From an uncultured Bacteroidota bacterium (GTDB lineage: Bacteria; Bacteroidota; Bacteroidia; Bacteroidales; SZUA-534): a stretch of DNA of 57,415 nucleotides. A program made the position numbers and the translations under genes. The notes beneath the pieces are model-generated. The model worked only from the letters and a program-made list of their open reading frames with translations, was not told the origin of the DNA and made no database searches. Numbering within the stretch: the stretch's first letter is position 1; every line of letters begins with the position of its first letter. This document shows positions 1-10,400 of the stretch, one piece after another. The stretch covers positions 1-57,415 of the forward strand of contig CAMHPA010000014.1 of the NCBI GenBank assembly GCA_946186925.1. The letters run 5' to 3'.

Positions 1-1
1 A

Positions 2-232
2 ACATTTGATGTTAGATTCTGCGATGGTGCAGATATAGTTAAATCGAACACCAGTAATTTGCCGCAACTTACAAATGCCTCAAGATCAATAACAACACAA
101 AATGTTGTCACAGTAAAAAGTACAGACAATATAACATTTGAAGCGGGGAATGAAGTAACCTTAAATGCAGGATTTGAAGTAAAATTGGGCGGCAAATTTG
201 AAATTAATATGAACGATTGTGGTGATAAATAA
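2..232 (+). CDS. C-terminal end of a truncated surface/adhesin-like protein
   Basis: An open frame enters from the left edge and ends at the TAA at 230-232, giving 76 residues with no start inside the window. The text has the beta-strand pattern common at the ends of Bacteroidota surface proteins: ...DNITFEAGNEVTLNAGFEV... followed by LGGKFEINMNDCGDK. I know this 'aGneVtLnpGFev..Ga.F.a.i..C' signature from Bacteroidetes cell-surface and T9SS-linked proteins; that assignment is from memory and is not a domain hit. The next gene begins 10 bases after the stop, so the two are probably co-transcribed. The stretch is AT-rich compared with the genes from 975 onward. The function of the full protein cannot be judged from this fragment. 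Confidence 0.7.
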   Translation, partial: TFDVRFCDGADIVKSNTSNLPQLTNASRSITTQNVVTVKSTDNITFEAGNEVTLNAGFEVKLGGKFEINMNDCGDK

Positions 233-242
233 ATATGTGATT

Positions 243-938
243 ATGAGAAAAATATTTTTAATAGCAGCTATTGTTTGTTGCGTTTCAATACTATCAGCGC
301 AAGACAAGTCTAATTTTATCGGGGAATATACTGTTACGGAGAAATGCGTTGAAATCAGACACGAAGAAGAGTTGGATGAGTTTTATTATAATATCAATAT
401 TACCTCAAGCGGAAACGATAAACTGATTTTAGATAAAATTCACGCACAGTTTGTTACACAAGCATATTTGTTTAAGGCTGATTCGTTCAAAATAGAAAAG
501 CAAGTGTTTCTGGCACACGATTCTTCAGAAATAGTGATACGAGGCGCAGGGCAACTGTATGGTGATTCCATTTCAATTTTTTATTATGCAGGTGGAAATT
601 TTGGTAGCATGAGTTGTGAATGTAAGGGTATTCGTAAAAATGCAACCGATATTAAACAAACTAAAACCACAAATACTTCTTCCTTTCTTTTCCAAAACAC
701 GCCCAATCCGTTCAGCAGCGAAACTGAAATAAAATATTTCCTGCCCGAAAATGCCGAAAATGCGGTTTTATATGTATTTTCGCTTAATGGCAATATGCTT
801 TTGAGCAAACCTCTAACCAAAACAGGCAACGGCAGCATAACCATCAGCGGCAGTGAGCTGGAAGCGGGGATGTACATCTACACACTGGCCATTGGCGGGG
901 TTGAGGTTGACTCGAAGCGGATGATATTAGAGAAATAG
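243..938 (+). CDS. Small secreted protein with T9SS type A sorting domain
   Basis: The 231-residue product starts at the ATG at 243, not at an in-frame codon 24 bases upstream, because this start places a clean signal peptide (MRKIFLIAAIVCCVSILSA, then QD) at the N-terminus. The middle part (about 20-140) is a beta-rich region I do not recognise; it holds a Cys pair late (SCEC). From about residue 145 comes a typical T9SS C-terminal domain: FQNTPNPFSSETEIKYFLP, then VLYVFSLNGNML, then GMYIYTLAIGGVEVDSKRMILEK. Proteins with this tail are exported through the outer membrane by the Por system and often anchored to the surface. It follows the truncated surface-protein gene after 10 bases and may form a pair with it. 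The passenger function is unknown. Confidence 0.85.
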   Translation: MRKIFLIAAIVCCVSILSAQDKSNFIGEYTVTEKCVEIRHEEELDEFYYNINITSSGNDKLILDKIHAQFVTQAYLFKADSFKIEKQVFLAHDSSEIVIRGAGQLYGDSISIFYYAGGNFGSMSCECKGIRKNATDIKQTKTTNTSSFLFQNTPNPFSSETEIKYFLPENAENAVLYVFSLNGNMLLSKPLTKTGNGSITISGSELEAGMYIYTLAIGGVEVDSKRMILEK

Positions 939-974
939 ACACTTTATTAACAACATAACTAAACAAACACAGAA

Positions 975-2285
975 ATGAAAAAAAGCATTCTTTTAATCGG
1001 TGTTGCGGCTTTGGCATTCGGAGCTTGCAACGACAATGACAAAACCTACGGGCTTAACGGCGACGAGAAGGTGATTGATGTGAAAGCCATCAGCGGTAGC
1101 GTGCAGAAAGGCCCGTTCATCAACGGAACATCGGTCCGCGTGTCCGAGCTGAACTCCGATTTGCAGCAGACTGGCAAGAGTTTTGAGACTCAGGTATCGG
1201 ACAATCTGGGAGCCTTTGAGTTTGGCAACATTGGTTTGATTTCGCAATACGTTGAGCTGCAGGCCAACGGCTACTACTACAACGAGGTGACGGGCGACGT
1301 GTCGGAGTCGCAGCTGACCTTGCGCGCACTGACCGACCTCAACAGCGGCACCACGCCAAACATCAACGTGCTCACTACGCTTGAGCGCGGCCGTGTGGAG
1401 TATCTCACATCGCAAGGTACGGCGTTTGCCAACGCCAAACAACAGGCACAGTCCGAGGTGCTCGCCATCTTCAACATTGATGCGCTGGTAGTTGGCAGCT
1501 CCGAGGGGTTGAGCATTGTTGGCAACGCCGATGGCGACGCAGTGCTTCTGGCCGTGTCGGCCATTCTGCAAGGCCGGCAGTCGGAGGGCGCATTATCGCA
1601 GCTCATTGCCGACATCAGCTCCGACATCCGCACCGACGGCAAACTCGACGATGCCAAGCTGGGTGCCAAGCTGAAAGGCAACGCAATGGCGCTCAATGCC
1701 GATGAGGTTCGCGGCTACGTGGCCGAGCGCTACAAAGAGCTTGGCAGTGAGGCCGCAGTGCCCGATTTTGGCGGCATTGTCAGGAATTTTGTGGCAAACA
1801 CCGAGTTTGAGCTTATGTCGAATCTGAACTATCCGGCCCGTGGCGAGTTTGGCAAGAACATTTTAGCCATCAACGACACGGCCTGCATATACGGCAGCTA
1901 CTCAATGGCCGTCAAAGTCCCGAGTGGCACCGAGCTTGACATAAAAGTCAGTTCATCAAAAGATTATGCCTGGGAGTTCGAGCTTCTGCCCGGAGTCAAC
2001 TATTCAACTTGGAACGAGGCCGACCATTCGCGCCACTTCAAATACAGCGGCCCGAGCACGGTTGACATCCATTTTGCTCTGAACAAAGTGGACAGAGGTT
2101 CGATTTACGACATAATCGAGAAAAGGGTAATAAAAGAGTTTGTGAACAACCGGGTCAAGTTCGAGGTTTTTGAAAACGGAGCGCTGACTATGGTCAAGGA
2201 GTTCACCATTCTTCAGGAGGAGACCTGTACTGAGGATTTCACAAAAGACGAGAATTATCCGATGCCGCCAGTCCCGGCAGAGTAG
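975..2285 (+). CDS. Predicted lipoprotein of unknown function
   Basis: The 436-residue product begins with a lipoprotein signal, MKKSILLIGVAALAFGAC, whose lipobox (AFGAC) places the lipidated Cys at residue 18, followed by NDNDKT. Residues about 40-110 (GSVQKGPFINGTSVRVSEL..., F.T.VSDNLGAFEFGNI) resemble the regulatory-like beta-sandwich domain found at the start of other bacterial envelope lipoproteins that begin 'GsvqKGPF'. A helical, Asp/Ala/Leu-rich middle follows (LTTLERGRVEYL..., IFNIDALVVGSS). The C-terminal third is mixed and unrecognised and contains one Cys near the end (EETCTED). The gene is richer in GC than the two upstream genes. A rho-independent terminator follows its stop. 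The role is unknown; it is probably attached to the outer membrane. Confidence 0.8.
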   Translation: MKKSILLIGVAALAFGACNDNDKTYGLNGDEKVIDVKAISGSVQKGPFINGTSVRVSELNSDLQQTGKSFETQVSDNLGAFEFGNIGLISQYVELQANGYYYNEVTGDVSESQLTLRALTDLNSGTTPNINVLTTLERGRVEYLTSQGTAFANAKQQAQSEVLAIFNIDALVVGSSEGLSIVGNADGDAVLLAVSAILQGRQSEGALSQLIADISSDIRTDGKLDDAKLGAKLKGNAMALNADEVRGYVAERYKELGSEAAVPDFGGIVRNFVANTEFELMSNLNYPARGEFGKNILAINDTACIYGSYSMAVKVPSGTELDIKVSSSKDYAWEFELLPGVNYSTWNEADHSRHFKYSGPSTVDIHFALNKVDRGSIYDIIEKRVIKEFVNNRVKFEVFENGALTMVKEFTILQEETCTEDFTKDENYPMPPVPAE

Positions 2286-2313
2286 GAACTGAATAATTGT
2301 TGCTTTCTAATCG

Positions 2314-2348
2314 GCAGGTGCCTTTCTTTTTGGGCGCCTGCTGTTTTT
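2314..2348 (+). terminator. Rho-independent terminator after the lipoprotein gene
   Basis: GCAGGTGCC (2314-2322) pairs with GGCGCCTGC (2333-2341, one G-U) across a T-rich loop and is followed by GTTTTTATTTTT. It lies 28 bases after the stop at 2285. Confidence 0.85.
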
Positions 2349-2387
2349 ATTTTTCATTTTCGAACCCAAAAATCGCCATCATCTTTC

Positions 2388-2431
2388 CTTAATGTTCCCT
2401 TAATCTTTCCTTAATGATGGCTTAATGATAA
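2388..2431. repeat. Four 11-bp tandem units, CTTAATG-type
   Basis: Four units with exact 11-bp spacing: CTTAATGTTCC, CTTAATCTTTC, CTTAATGATGG, CTTAATGATAA. The period matches one DNA helical turn. A sister array occurs at 57086-57129. It lies between the lipoprotein terminator and the promoter of the PorU2-like gene. Confidence 0.75.
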
Positions 2432-2541
2432 AACTTCATTTTTCGCCTTCACATCAGGTTTGTGTTTTCAGTTTGTGTTTGCGTTATGGCAGCCGTTTCA
2501 GTTATTCGCCCCACGGCCTTGTCAATTCACCAAAAAACATC

Positions 2542-2570
2542 TTGTCCACATTGCCAAATGCTTAACTTTG
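2542..2570 (+). promoter_or_regulatory. Bacteroidetes-type promoter of the PorU2-like gene
   Basis: TTG (2542-2544) and TAACTTTG (2563-2570) are separated by 18 bases, close to the TTTG-N19-TAnnTTTG pattern. Transcription should start near 2577, which leaves a short leader before the ATG at 2596 and argues against the TTG codon at 2572 as start. Confidence 0.65.
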
Positions 2571-2595
2571 TTTGCTTTTATGGCGATTTGATTTG

Positions 2596-5500
2596 ATGAG
2601 GCGATTTTTCGGCATATTGTTCACCTTGCTTGCTGCAATGTCAGCTTTAACGGCTGATGCCCAGCAGTTTACAAACGATTGGGTGAATTTCAGCCAGGAC
2701 TATTACCGGCTGTCGATTCCGCGCACGGGCGTTTATCGCGTCACGCGCGCGCAACTCGAGTCGGCCGAAGTGCCCATTGGCAAGTTCAATCAGCAGAACA
2801 TTCAGCTGTTCCAGAACGGCCGGGCGCTGCCTTGCCACATTGCCAGCTCGCGCCAGGGCTTGGTCGATTACATTGAGTTTTTTGCCGAGGGAAACGATGG
2901 CTGGTTCGATGTGGATATGTATGACGAACCTGAAAATCAGACAAATCCGCATTACAGCCTGATAACCGATACCGCCGCCGTTTTTCTGACTTGGAACAAC
3001 AGCTTCTCCAATCTGCGTTTCCAGGAGTACGGCTCGCAGGGGGCGTCGGGCTACAGTCAGGTCGCCTATTGCATCATCGACACTGTGGTTCAGTACGTTG
3101 GCACCTATTTGGGCGGCGAGGAGAACTGCCGCTACACCGATGCCGAGGGCTGGTTCGACGGCACGGCTCTGGCGCTTGGCAAAGAGGTGGCAAAAACGGT
3201 TCCGACGCCCGCAGTCAGCAGGATTGACGGGTTGAAAGCCCGCGTCACGCTTGCGCTGGCCACCTATTCATCGAACGGCCACCATATCCGCGCCAGCGGG
3301 CCGGGCATTAGCGTCGACACCATTTTCTACGGCCTGCACACAGTGAAGCGCACGGCAAGGGTGGCGGCCTCGCAATTGTCGCAGAGCAACAAATACACGT
3401 TCTCAAGCATCGACGACATCAGCGCCAAAACCGACTATTCGCGCGTGTCGTTCATCGAGATAGAATACCCGTCGGAATTCAATTTCAAGGGGCGTAACCA
3501 GCAGGTTTTCAGGCTTCCGCCGAGCGATGTGACGCAACGCATCGCGATAAGCGGAATGGATTTTTCGGGCAGCCCCGTGCTTTACGATGTCAGCCGGAAC
3601 CTGCGCGTGCAGATGATTGTGGATGGAGACTCGGCCACGGCTCTGATTGAGGCTCACCGCGACACCATCAAACTGGTTGTGGCCACGCAAAAGGCGATTG
3701 GAAAAAGCCCGTGGATTTCGCATGTCCCAATGACCAACCACGCCGTTGCTGGCAAACAGGTTGTCATTATTTCACAAACATCGCTGATGACAAAAGCTCG
3801 TGAGTATGCTGCCTATCGTAATGCATATCTGGTTGATGTTGAGGAGATTTACAGTCAGTTTGGCTACGGAATACGCAAGCACCCGATGGCCATCCGTAGG
3901 TTTGTGGAGTATGCCGCGGCCAAGTGGAGTGTGAAGCCGCAGTATCTGTTCATTGTGGGCAAGGCTGTGAATGCGGTCGATTCGCGCCGCAACGCCACAG
4001 GCTATTCGCAGTGTCTTGTGCCCTCGATGGGCTATCCGGCCTCCGACGCCCTGCTCACCGCCTACACCAACGGCTCGGGCGACGCGCCGCTGCTGGCAAC
4101 GGGCCGTCTGGCCGCACTGAACGTCAATCAAGTTGATGACTATCTGTCTAAAATCAAGGAATTTGAAATCAATCAGCCTGACGATTGGATGAAGCGTGTG
4201 CTGCATTTTGTTGGCGGCAGCAAAGCCAGCGAACAACGCGAAATTGGTGGCTATATGGCTGAATACGAAAGAATTATTGAGGATACTCTGTTCGGCGGAA
4301 GCGTCTCAACGTTTCGCAAGATGACATCTGATCCGATATCGACATCGAAAAACGACAGCGTGCGGATGCTCATCAACGGCGGAGTGAGCCTGATGACATT
4401 ATTCGGTCATGGCTCGACAAGTGGCGGCTTTGACCATGAAATCGATTCTCCGGGATTGTATGCAAACCGTGGCAGATATCCGCTAATGGTGTCGAACTCA
4501 TGCTATACGGGTAACATTCACGGCACTTGGCAGACATCGGCGAGCGAGGAGTGGGTGCTGGCGCGTCAGTGTGGTGCTATTGGCCTGATAGCCATGGTGA
4601 ATGAAGGCCTGCCATACTATCTCAACAAGTTCACAGTTAATTTCTATAGTCAGATTGCAAACCACAGCTATGGCGAGCCAATAGGCAAGGCTATGCGCGC
4701 GGTGCAGACGATGATGGCTGGCAACTCGAACTGGCTTGTAACTGGCACTTTGCAGCAGATGACGCTTCATGGTGATCCATGTATAGTTCTCAATAGTCCC
4801 GCCAAGTCCGATTTGCGGATCGCTGCCGCTGATGTGTGGTTCACGCCCTCTCAACTCAGCACGGCTGTCGATTCGTTTGCGGTGAATGTTGCGTTACGCA
4901 ATGCGGGCCGGGCCGTAACCACCGATTTTGTTGTTGAGTTGCAGCACGTTTTTCCCAATAGTGAAAGTGAAGTGTTTGCCCGGCAGGTGATCGGCCTGAA
5001 TTATCGCGACACGTTGTGTTTCCGTCTGCCGATGGATCGTGTGCGTTGTCCGGGACATAACCGTTTCGTTATCAATCTCGATGCTATGGATCAGGTTGCC
5101 GAAACCGATGAGCAGAACAACTCGGTTGATGTGTCAGCGTTTGTGCAGTCGCTTGATGCGATGCCAGTTGTGCCATTCAATTATAGCCTTGTGAGTGCCG
5201 TGCCAAAGGTGCTTAAGGCATCAGTTCTGGGCGATGCGGCAAATTCTCAAAATTGTGAGTTTCAGACGGATACAACCGAACGGTTTAATAGCCCTCGGCT
5301 CGTAAAACAGATTGTTGGGCACGATGGCGGTGTGGTGGAGTGTCAGCCCAAGACAGCCGTCGATACGGGCCGGGCCGTCTTTTGGCGCGTGCGTGGTAGC
5401 GATGCCGACAACTACAGCGAAGCACGCTCGTTTGTGGTCCGTAAGGGGCAGACAGGTTGGGAGCAGTCGCATTTTGAGCAGATCGACGATAACAGTTTCC

Positions 5501-7461
5501 TTCACATCAAGCCCGACGGCACCAACCGCACATTCAGCTTTTCGAGTGCGGCGCGGACTTTGCGCTGCCACAACTTCGGCTCACCCAATTCGAGCAATTA
5601 CATGAAGCTCGGTTTCGAAATGGACGGCTATTACGGACTGTCGTCGTGCGGAGCGGCCAATGCTCTGCTGCTGGTTGTGGTCGATTCGTTCAGCCTTGTA
5701 CCGTGGCAGTCCGACCGCGGGAGTTATGGTCAGTCAAACTATCCGCACTGTTCGGGCGCCGATTTTGAGAATTACTTCATTTTCTATCTTGGTAATCTTG
5801 ACGCTGGTCTCGATTCGCTTATCTCGATGGTCGACAATCATGTGCCCAACGGCAACTACATTCTGATTTATTCGTTCATCTCGGGACGATTCCAGCAGTG
5901 GCCCGAGCGGGCTTATAGCGCATTCGAACGCTGGGGGTCGGAGAAAATCCGCACGGTCAGCAGTGCGGTGCCGTACATTTTCTTCACCCACAAGGGCCAT
6001 CCCGACGAGGCGGAGGAGGTTATTGGCACTTCGGGTACCGATGTCATTGATTTCCATAAGACACTCTACAATAACTTCAACCGTGGCACTATCACAAGTC
6101 CGGCCATCGGTCCGGCCAAACGCTGGCAGCAGTTTGAGTGGACTTATGACAGATCAGGAAATGATTCTGAAGCCGAAGCCTTTGCGCGGGTTGTCGGGGT
6201 CGGCGCAGACGGTGGTTTGAATGTGCTGATTGATTCAATAACAGGCAGTTCCGCCACGCTATCGGGCATTGATGCCACAAGGTTTCCGCAACTCAGACTG
6301 CAGATGTACACCAAGGACGACGTCAACCGCATTCCGGCGCAACTCAAAATGTGGCGCGTTCTTTACACGCCTTACACCGATTTGGCCATCAACACAGGTC
6401 GTTGTTTGTTTTTCAATGCCGATACATTGCGCGAGGGTGAGCGCGGTATGGCGGTGCTGGCCTATGAGAATATTGGGCAGCAGCCATCAGACAGCCTTCT
6501 TGTCCGCTATTGGATCCAAACAGCCGCCAATCGTATTGTCGATGTCGGATACAAGCGTTTGAAACCATTGCAGTCTGAAGAGTATGTGCTTGATACAGTG
6601 ATATTTGAGACAACAGGACTCAGCGCGGACAATGTTTTCTGTGTCGAGCTGAATCCTATCCCGTCAGGGGGCAAAAGCTACGACCAGCAGGAGCAAACAC
6701 ACTTTAATAACTTTATGCAGAAGCAGTTCCATGTGCTGCGCGATGTTGAGAATCCATTCCTCGACGTTACTTTCGACGGCCGCCATATTGCCAATGGCGA
6801 CATAGTGTCGGCGCGTCCGGTTATTACCGTTAGTGTGACTGATGCCAATCGCTTTATGCCGGTAACCGATGCCAGTTCTGTCGCCGTTTACATCACCGAT
6901 ATGTCATCTGGCATCGAGCGTCGCATCGAAATAGATGGTAACCCCGATGTGACTTTCGTGCCTGGAACGTCAGCCGCAAACCGAGCAAGTTTGGAGCTGC
7001 GGATGCCGTTCGACGAGGGCGGCTACCAATTGCGAGCTCGTGCGCACGATGCTTCGGGAAACGAGTCGGGCGACAGCGACTATATCATCACCTTCCAAGT
7101 GATTACCGATAATGCGGCGTCAGACGTTGTTGCGTTCCCCAATCCGTTCAGTTCGTCGGTGCGATTTGCCTTTGAGCTTTGCGGTTCCGAGCTCCCCGAC
7201 GAGTTCCGCATCGACGTCTACAGCCCGGCCGGCACAATTGTCAAAACCATGACTGCGGCCGATTTTGGCGGTCTGCACTTCGGACTGAATATATCGGCTC
7301 CATGGCACGGAACAAACTCCGGAGGGGCACCATTGCCGTCTGGTGTCTATTTCTACAAGGCAAGGGTGGCAATCAACGGAGAGGAGCTTCCTACGCGCAA
7401 CCGCACAGTAAATCCGGCAGGTATTGTTGGCGGAGTCGGTCGGTTGGTGATTGTGAGATAA
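2596..7461 (+). CDS. PorU2-like T9SS-associated C25 peptidase
   Basis: The 1621-residue product has a signal peptide (MRRFFGILFTLLAAMSALTADA, cleaved before QQ). The N-terminal region (about 25-370) reads like PorU-type proteins (YYRLSIPRTGVYRVTRAQL..., QNIQLFQNGRALPCHI). Residues about 380-740 form a gingipain-type C25 peptidase domain. The catalytic pair is visible: His605 in LFGHGSTSGGFDHE and Cys636 in VSNSCYTG. Later parts include a CARDB-like segment (DLRIAAADVWFTPSQLSTAVDSF) and further beta-rich modules. The protein ends in a FlgD-like/T9SS tail: AFPNPFSSSVRFAF ... LPSGVYFYKARV ... GRLVIVR. PorU itself is a shorter sortase that cleaves sorting domains; this length and architecture fit the variant annotated as PorU2. 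Other T9SS components are not in the window. The start was chosen for the signal peptide and the promoter position. Confidence 0.85.
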   Translation: MRRFFGILFTLLAAMSALTADAQQFTNDWVNFSQDYYRLSIPRTGVYRVTRAQLESAEVPIGKFNQQNIQLFQNGRALPCHIASSRQGLVDYIEFFAEGNDGWFDVDMYDEPENQTNPHYSLITDTAAVFLTWNNSFSNLRFQEYGSQGASGYSQVAYCIIDTVVQYVGTYLGGEENCRYTDAEGWFDGTALALGKEVAKTVPTPAVSRIDGLKARVTLALATYSSNGHHIRASGPGISVDTIFYGLHTVKRTARVAASQLSQSNKYTFSSIDDISAKTDYSRVSFIEIEYPSEFNFKGRNQQVFRLPPSDVTQRIAISGMDFSGSPVLYDVSRNLRVQMIVDGDSATALIEAHRDTIKLVVATQKAIGKSPWISHVPMTNHAVAGKQVVIISQTSLMTKAREYAAYRNAYLVDVEEIYSQFGYGIRKHPMAIRRFVEYAAAKWSVKPQYLFIVGKAVNAVDSRRNATGYSQCLVPSMGYPASDALLTAYTNGSGDAPLLATGRLAALNVNQVDDYLSKIKEFEINQPDDWMKRVLHFVGGSKASEQREIGGYMAEYERIIEDTLFGGSVSTFRKMTSDPISTSKNDSVRMLINGGVSLMTLFGHGSTSGGFDHEIDSPGLYANRGRYPLMVSNSCYTGNIHGTWQTSASEEWVLARQCGAIGLIAMVNEGLPYYLNKFTVNFYSQIANHSYGEPIGKAMRAVQTMMAGNSNWLVTGTLQQMTLHGDPCIVLNSPAKSDLRIAAADVWFTPSQLSTAVDSFAVNVALRNAGRAVTTDFVVELQHVFPNSESEVFARQVIGLNYRDTLCFRLPMDRVRCPGHNRFVINLDAMDQVAETDEQNNSVDVSAFVQSLDAMPVVPFNYSLVSAVPKVLKASVLGDAANSQNCEFQTDTTERFNSPRLVKQIVGHDGGVVECQPKTAVDTGRAVFWRVRGSDADNYSEARSFVVRKGQTGWEQSHFEQIDDNSFLHIKPDGTNRTFSFSSAARTLRCHNFGSPNSSNYMKLGFEMDGYYGLSSCGAANALLLVVVDSFSLVPWQSDRGSYGQSNYPHCSGADFENYFIFYLGNLDAGLDSLISMVDNHVPNGNYILIYSFISGRFQQWPERAYSAFERWGSEKIRTVSSAVPYIFFTHKGHPDEAEEVIGTSGTDVIDFHKTLYNNFNRGTITSPAIGPAKRWQQFEWTYDRSGNDSEAEAFARVVGVGADGGLNVLIDSITGSSATLSGIDATRFPQLRLQMYTKDDVNRIPAQLKMWRVLYTPYTDLAINTGRCLFFNADTLREGERGMAVLAYENIGQQPSDSLLVRYWIQTAANRIVDVGYKRLKPLQSEEYVLDTVIFETTGLSADNVFCVELNPIPSGGKSYDQQEQTHFNNFMQKQFHVLRDVENPFLDVTFDGRHIANGDIVSARPVITVSVTDANRFMPVTDASSVAVYITDMSSGIERRIEIDGNPDVTFVPGTSAANRASLELRMPFDEGGYQLRARAHDASGNESGDSDYIITFQVITDNAASDVVAFPNPFSSSVRFAFELCGSELPDEFRIDVYSPAGTIVKTMTAADFGGLHFGLNISAPWHGTNSGGAPLPSGVYFYKARVAINGEELPTRNRTVNPAGIVGGVGRLVIVR

Positions 7462-7479
7462 AGAAATAAATCCGGATTT

Positions 7480-10400
7480 TTATTCCTCGTTCGGCAGCGG
7501 GAACGACACAAAGAACGATGTGCCTTTACCCGGTTTTGAGTAGAACCAGATGGCGCCGCCGGCGTCTTCAACAATATTCTTGACAATGGCAAGCCCCAAA
7601 CCTGTGCCGCTGGTTTTGGTGGTGAAGTTGGGTTGGAACAGTTTCTTCTCGGTTTCTGGGGATATGCCGGTGCCGTTGTCTTTTATCTCGACTACGGCGC
7701 GTCCCTTCATGCAGCGTAGCGATATGTCGATGCGTCCCTTCTGCTTTTTGGGAATGGCCTGTATCGCATTTTTAATCAGATTGTTGAACACTTGAAGCAT
7801 CCTCTCGTTGTCGGCCAGAATGGTTACGGTGCGACCTGCCGGCTCGGTGAAGTTGATGCGGGTGTTGGTGGTGTCGCGGAAGAGCTCGACGCTTTGGTTT
7901 ACGCGTTCGTTGAGGTTCACCAGTTCGGTGCGGCCCTCGGGCATGCGGGCAAACTGCGAGAATTCCGACGCTATTGACGACAGACTGTCGATCTGTTCGA
8001 TGAGCGTGCGCGCCGTGTTCTCGAACCGCTCATTGAAGTCGGGGTCGCCGTTGCGCTGCGACCGCTCCAGCAGCTGCACGCTCAGTTTCATAGGCGTGAG
8101 CGGGTTCTTTATTTCGTGGGCCACCTGCCGTGCCATCTCGCGCCATGCGCTCTCGCGCTCCGACTTGGCCAGCCGCGAAGCGCTGATACTTAGCTGTTCA
8201 AGCATCAGGTTATACTCGTTCACCAATTCGGCAATTTCGTCATCTCCGTTATATTCAACACGTTGGTTGCTGTTGCCTAAATCAATGCTGCGTATTCGTT
8301 CCTGAACATCGACAATCGGCTTTGTGATGCGCTTCGAAAGGAAAATGGCTATAATGACGCTTAGCACCATCAGCACGGCGTAGATATTGATCACCGCCAC
8401 CGACACACTTGTAAGTTCCTGGCGCAAAGGTGTCTGCTTGATGAAATAGGGCAGGTTGATGTAGGCCAGCAGCTTGTTGCGCGAATTGATGAACGGCACG
8501 TAGGCTGAGTAGTAGTCAAGTCCGCCGATATTCTCGTTCTGTACCAGCCGCGATTTTTTGTTCATCTCGAGCTCGCGGAAGGCTGTGGCGTTCATTTTCT
8601 CGCTTGTCAGCTTGCGCAAGTAAATCTCGCGGCGCGATGTGGCGATCAGGTTGCCAGTCAGGTCGTATAGGTTGATGTCGGTGAGCAGAGTGTTTGATAT
8701 TGACGCCATGAGCGAGTTCAGCTCGTCGGCCGGAATACGCTTGATATCGCTGATATTCGAGTAGCGCTGCTCAATCTCCATCAGCGCCGACTGCACCTTG
8801 CTCGACATTATCTCGTCTTGCGACCGCTGATACTGGTTTATTGTGTAGTAAACCACACCGCCCGCCACCGATACGGTTGAAATCAGCAGTATGACCAGAA
8901 ACGACACCAGCACCTTGTTTTTTATAGTGTACCTGATGTCGAACATTTTTATGTATGGGTTGCCTAACGCCAGCAATAGAGTGATTATCAGTAGGAAAAA
9001 TACGAACGTGTATGTCAGCGAAATAAGCACGTTGAACGCCGTAATGGTGGGAGTGCTTACAATAATGCAGTTCTCGCTATCGGTGGAGTACATCACATGG
9101 TCGTAGTGCTCCATGCGGAAGTGCGTGAAATCATTCTCTTGGGTGCCATACACCTGATTGTCGAATGCATAAGGAAAATCACCCGAGTGAGCTGCCAAAC
9201 GGCCATTCTGGTATCGGGCGTAGCTGATGTTTTGAAGATGACGGTCGGTGCGCAGCGGCTTCTCGAGCAGCAGCTCCGGGTAGCCCAGCACTTCGTAGTT
9301 CATTTTTGGCGACAGGCTGAAATACAGTGTTACTGACGATCCCGAGTGTTTCTGCACTGTCATGCGCACCAGATAGCTGGTTTCCGACGACGCGTTCATT
9401 ATCCTGAAAAGCCCCTGCACAGGTGTCTGCGAACCGTAGCGGCGCAGGTATCGGGTGTAGTGCTGCTGGCAGTTCTGCGGGTTTTGGTCGGGGCCGAAAA
9501 TTTGCTCGTCGTATGGACCGCACACATCGAGCGTGAAGTTGTATCGACTCATGTAGCCGTTGAAATACTGGTTTTGGATGTACCGGCAAAGGTCGTCGTA
9601 ACTGTATTCGGCGTCCGAGACCATATCATTGATCAGTGTGTCGGCTTTGATGTCGGCGATAACGTCGTCAAGCACCATTTCGGCTGTCGGATCCTGCATT
9701 TGTGCAAGATTCACGCACAACATCTCGCTCTCTTCGTTTTGGCGCATATTGCTCTCAATACGCGTGAAATTTGTGATGTAAGCGGCAATGAAGGCGATGG
9801 TCACCACCATCGATGCGTAATTGACGCGGTTGGCATGGCGCAGATAGAGCCATAGAACTGTGATGGCGATAAACGACGCGCACATCTGGATGTATGGCAG
9901 CGACGGGTGGGCGCTGAGCAACAGCGCCGAGGCGGCGGCCCATATCGGTATCACAATCAGCAGGGCGCGCCAGATGCTGAATGTCTTGAGTAGCTGTACG
10001 GCGGCCTTGTCGAGCAGCAGCAGAAAGCCGACAACGCTAAGAACAAGTGTCAGATAGCCAGTCACACTATAGATGTCGAGGCTGGTGACTTCGTAAATCT
10101 CAAACGGGAAATTCGAGTCATGAATCAGAATATTGAGCGTGTATGTCGTGAATGTGTAGCAGATCATGAGAGCCACCACCCATATTGTCGAGATGATGAT
10201 GCGGCGCAGTGGTGAGTATTTGTCGAGCCGTTGCAGGTGAACCTTGAACGAGTATATGAAGATCAGGTAGGTGAGCAATGTGACGCTTATCAGCAAGTCG
10301 CCCAACGACGGGAATAACGCCGATGTTGCGAAATACCTTGGTGTGAAAATTGACAGATGAGTATAGTATTCGTTCGGAATAATGACCTGTATGACAGCTC

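Noticed and set aside
993-1696. Long antisense frames within the lipoprotein gene.
   Set aside because: The plus frame has a lipobox, normal composition and a terminator; the antisense frames have none of these.
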